DNA of 11,778 bases from positions 1 to 11,778 of the forward strand of contig JAOXYC010199240.1 in the NCBI GenBank assembly GCA_028565715.1, given 5' to 3'. This stretch comes from Phoronis pallida (lineage: Eukaryota; Phoronida; Phoronidae). Made by a program: the position numbers and the translations under genes. The notes under the pieces were generated by a model. That model was not told the origin of the DNA, ran no database searches, and saw only the letters and a program-made list of their open reading frames with translations. Below, piece by piece: positions 1 to 11,778 of the stretch (positions are counted from its first letter, which is position 1; each line of letters starts with the position of its first letter).

Positions 1-306
1 CCGGTGCTTGCAAATTGTTCTGCCGGCGTGACTTCGTTGACCTTACCGACTTATTTTTGTGTCGTTTTTGGTCGATATTTCACGTATCGGGTGAATATTT
101 TGTAAGATAACCCGTTCAGCCAACATAAGACAACCAGAGCCGTGGAATTTTGCAAAGATTTGTTTCAAATGCCAGCTTTTTTTTCCAAATCATAGCCAAA
201 GTTGCGACTTACGTAATCTCAAAATTCTGACCATTTTAGACAGTTGGTGTTCAAAAATATCTTCGAAATTTAGGTTAACTGAACCTGTGATGCATGATTA
301 ACAGTC

Positions 307-444
307 AGTGATTATTTATTATGTGAGGACTCGCCAATTCTCACCTACCTATTCTCGTTATTCAGTCAAAGTGAATTTCATTGACTGAATAACGCCGGGA
401 ATCCCCAAGATTTTTGCGAGTCGTCACATAATAAATAATCACCC
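307..444. mobile_element. Short MITE-like element with 27-bp terminal inverted repeats
   Basis: The ends at 308-334 and 416-442 are inverted copies of each other with one mismatch in 27 bases (starting gtgattatttattatgtga). A second inverted pair lies inside: cgttattcagtca near 355-367 against tgactgaataacg near 382-394. The element therefore folds almost completely on itself. The flanks share aacagtc (300-306 and 445-451), a possible 7-bp target duplication if the element is 138 bp long. There is no coding capacity. The superfamily is not assignable from the ends alone. Confidence 0.75.
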
Positions 445-577
445 AACAGTCTTATCCAACCAGAAAGGCAGAAACGGCTGAGTTATTGCAAAGAATCTAA
501 CACTTCTTGCAATTCCCATCATTCATTGACCGGAGTCCATGAATGAAGAATAGTTGGCGAGGTGTTGAATTCCATGG

Positions 578-585
578 TTAAATAC
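578..585. repeat. Left 8-bp target-site duplication of the hAT-like MITE
   Basis: The sequence ttaaatac directly precedes the terminal repeat and matches 1026-1033 exactly. It marks the host DNA duplicated on insertion. Confidence 0.85.
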
Positions 586-1025
586 TAGGGCTGAATCGGT
601 ACACGAAAGGTACGGTACGGTATAGGTACACAGGACTCGGTACGGTATTTGGTACAAATTACAAACCAAGATTAAGAAAAACGCCAACAGTTTCTCATCA
701 TGCTGTAGAGTACATCATATACTCCGTCATTTGTTGCTTAAGTACAGACATCACTATATAATACTAAACTTAACAGCAAAGAAAGAACAGCTTGGTCTTG
801 TATTTTAACCGACAGCGGTTGGATATGTGAACATTTTAATTTTATAGAAAAAAATGCACAATAATTTGTAAGTTTGAAGAATACTTTACTGTCCAGAGTA
901 TGACAAAAACAAGCACATTTTCGGAACGTCGGTACACCAGGGTCTGTGTACCTTACCGCACCACACAAATCTGAAGATTTCTATCAGTTCGCTAATGTAC
1001 AGAGTAGGCTACCATTTCAGCCCTA
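586..1025. mobile_element. Non-autonomous hAT-like transposon (MITE), 440 bp
   Basis: The element starts tagggctgaa and ends ttcagcccta, a perfect 10-bp terminal inverted repeat. A further ggta match two bases inward gives about 14 of 16. It is flanked by an exact 8-bp direct repeat, ttaaatac, at 578-585 and 1026-1033. An 8-bp target duplication with short TIRs is the hallmark of the hAT superfamily. Subterminal motifs rich in ggtacggta and ggtacacag on the left recur inverted on the right (about 929-960), which is typical of transposase binding arrays. There is no transposase gene, so it must have been mobilised in trans. The intact target duplication suggests a fairly recent insertion. Confidence 0.88.
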
Positions 1026-1033
1026 TTAAATAC
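1026..1033. repeat. Right 8-bp target-site duplication of the hAT-like MITE
   Basis: The sequence ttaaatac directly follows the right terminal repeat and is identical to 578-585. Confidence 0.85.
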
Positions 1034-1114
1034 CCAAGAGCTGCTGGTCAATTTAATCAAAACGTTTAAATTCTTGGTGTTGATTCTTTTCACACCAACT
1101 TATTGTGATCTTGG

Positions 1115-1217
1115 TAATTATTCAATTTATAACATTCTCACTAATTCCCGTTCAGTTGATCCAATTCATATTGCCTGTTTGACAAGAATTGGTGAGCTAG
1201 TCGTCACATAACATATA
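1115..1217. repeat. Possible degraded relative of the 307-444 element
   Basis: The 13 bases agtcgtcacataa near 1199-1211 are identical to the right arm of the 307-444 element. An upstream stretch (attctcac...ttcccgttcag, about 1134-1155) resembles the left interior of that element. The rest is diverged and no target duplication is seen. Boundaries are approximate. Confidence 0.3.
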
Positions 1218-1366
1218 ACCTTGATCTTCATAACACAACCAAAGGGCTCCTCACGACACCCATAATCAAACCCTTGACACAACTCACGGGAAAAATGAAT
1301 TTTATGTAAATATGGGTGAGACTGCATGTGGATGTACACAACATTATTTTAAATTCTATTTCACAG

Positions 1367-10662
<9,296 letters not shown>

Positions 10663-11095
10663 TTCCATGTGTGACATAATAGATGGTGCATAAACTTTGT
10701 GGAGAATTATTTCTACGTGTTGCTGCCAGTGACGGACATGAATGTACAGCGGAGGAGAGGATATGTGAACTTGTTTTATTTATAGTGAAATCCAAATATG
10801 TGTTCTTCAGGCAAATCCCAGAGACCCAAGGGAGTGAATGACATCTTTTCATGATCATATTGTCGAGAATCATTTTCAAGAATGAAAACATTTTTCAAAA
10901 TTGACATGGGTAAATGCTTTATAACTTGCACAGAATTACGTTGTAATTTATTTTTACAGTTAACAGTGACTATAAGGTAAAGGGGACGTATGCTGATTGA
11001 AGCATATCATATGACATGCCTGGCACAGTGTATACTTTTCAATTGGTTACACCAATGAGATCAATCAGAAATAAATGTGTTAGTTTTGATTATTA
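10663..11095 (+). other. HSPA9: HSPA9 3' UTR (end approximate)
   Basis: Non-coding sequence between the stop codon and the poly(A) signal. The cleavage site is estimated at about 15-25 bases after the AATAAA. Confidence 0.65.
11070..11075 (+). promoter_or_regulatory. HSPA9: Poly(A) signal AATAAA
   Basis: A canonical hexamer 408 bases after the stop codon, followed by a T/GT-rich stretch (tgtgttagttttgatt) suited to cleavage factor binding. It is the only AATAAA I see in the 3' region. Confidence 0.7.
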
Positions 11096-11778
11096 TTGTA
11101 TAAAACCCCACATGGTTGTCTAGCGAGTGATGGTAGAGTTGATAATTACTGTACATGCAATGTGTATAATTGTTTATAGATGAATATTTAAGAATATAGA
11201 CTGTACATTTGAATACATATCTTGTCTTGGCTTTCTCTTTTAATGACTAATTATTCAGAGATTCGAGATGGGCGTGACTGAACAAGCAACTTCTTCACCT
11301 TTTATAATCTTGTCTTTTCTGGCGAATCATCAACAGGAGATTTGACATTGTTTTGTTTTTCTTGAATATTTTTGGTTGAATTCTGTATTGGAAGATTCTG
11401 CATGTGTTTATCCAAAGTTTCAATAGAGACCGCCATTGATAAGCCTCAGGTTAGTTGTTCGAAACTTTAATTCGAAAGATGGGTTTCAACGTCCTATAGA
11501 TCCGAAAGATGGCTCTGTTATCGCAGAATACACCAGTATTGTGAATCACTACCGGACATGGAAGCATAAACGAGAAGCCATTTTTGCCTAGAGCGTCAGT
11601 TATTGAAACTGTTCCAAGATCTAGTTATGATAATATGTTTTCACTAGAGGATGACAGTTTAGTGATAACGTTTGACACAGAGAAATATCACGTTTGTAAC
11701 AAAGACACGTTGATAATTGAACACAAAAGGTGAAGAGTTGTATACCGGCTACTAGAAGAAAAGTCCTGATTTGAGATT
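11096..11778. other. Intergenic DNA, no supported gene
   Basis: Two overlapping open stretches without a clear start are present on the plus strand: 11427-11588 (54 codons) and, in another frame, 11545-11730 (62 codons). The complementary strand is also open for about 57 codons over part of the same region, so this may be chance. The second stretch has a plausible acceptor (tttttgcctag, ending at 11591) and donor (aaag|gtgaag near 11729), so an exon of a neighbouring gene is possible. Neither translation resembles a family I know. Confidence 0.5.

Larger units (their letters stand above)
1..1366. other. 5' non-coding region, probably intron 1 (exon 1 not found)
   Basis: No exon can be supported here. 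The first visible coding exon starts at 1367 in phase 0 inside the mitochondrial presequence, so a short upstream exon with the start codon must exist. The ATGs I checked (for example 168-170, 545-547 and 900-902) meet a stop quickly, lack a phase-0 GT donor of good quality, or lie inside a transposon. Frames open at the very start of the window (about 1-105) contain no ATG, so exon 1 could overlap the left edge or lie farther upstream. The region carries an inverted-repeat element (307-444), a hAT-like MITE (586-1025) and a weak repeat relic (about 1115-1217). I saw no convincing promoter. Confidence 0.6.

Noticed and set aside
900-959. ATG at 900-902 opening a basic, presequence-like frame that could be exon 1
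   Set aside because: It lies wholly inside the hAT-like MITE and its only phase-0 donor (gtctgt) is poor.
738-968. 76-codon minus-strand open frame
   Set aside because: It lies inside the non-autonomous hAT-like element and has no resemblance to a transposase or other protein.

Overview
The window looks like nuclear DNA of an animal. It holds most of one plus-strand gene for the mitochondrial HSP70 chaperone (mortalin, HSPA9), split by GT-AG introns of about 240 to 910 bases. The DNA is AT-rich and the introns carry many short non-autonomous transposons. The protein resembles vertebrate mortalin closely, and the density of MITE-like elements fits an invertebrate, perhaps a marine lophotrochozoan or basal deuterostome. 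The species cannot be fixed from the sequence.

Layout. Positions 1-1366 hold no coding exon I can prove. They hold a 138-bp element with 27-bp inverted ends, and a 440-bp hAT-like MITE with a perfect 8-bp target duplication. This stretch is probably intron 1, possibly with upstream DNA. Fifteen coding exons follow between 1367 and 10662, numbered 2-16 here because a first exon with the start codon is missing. They join in frame without a stop into 656 codons plus TAA: the end of the presequence, the nucleotide-binding domain, the linker, the substrate-binding domain, the lid and a charged tail. The 3' UTR runs to a poly(A) signal at 11070-11075. The last 680 bases are intergenic, with no gene I can support.

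The most interesting content is inside the introns. Two pairs of duplicated, structured segments look like snoRNA genes. One pair (introns 3 and 11; both 138 nt, no indels, about 88 % identical) has H/ACA architecture: two hairpins, a hinge with an H box, and a terminal ACA box. Its 5' pocket is complementary to the universally conserved 18S rRNA stretch GGC-UU-AAUUUGACU, with exactly UU left unpaired. The other pair (introns 14 and 15; both 80 nt) has C/D architecture with a compensatory change in the terminal stem and a 28-nt invariant block that includes 11 nt complementary to 18S rRNA. This mortalin gene would therefore host at least four snoRNAs of two classes, all pointing to the small ribosomal subunit. 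Human HSPA9 is known to host a C/D snoRNA (SNORD63), so the habit may be old. Whether these are orthologues was not tested.

Other introns carry a long foldback element interrupted by a 324-bp insertion with 10-bp flanking repeats (intron 6), a TA-flanked inverted-repeat element (intron 9) and a double palindrome (intron 10). All rRNA sequences, human sequences and numbering mentioned are from memory and need checking by alignment.
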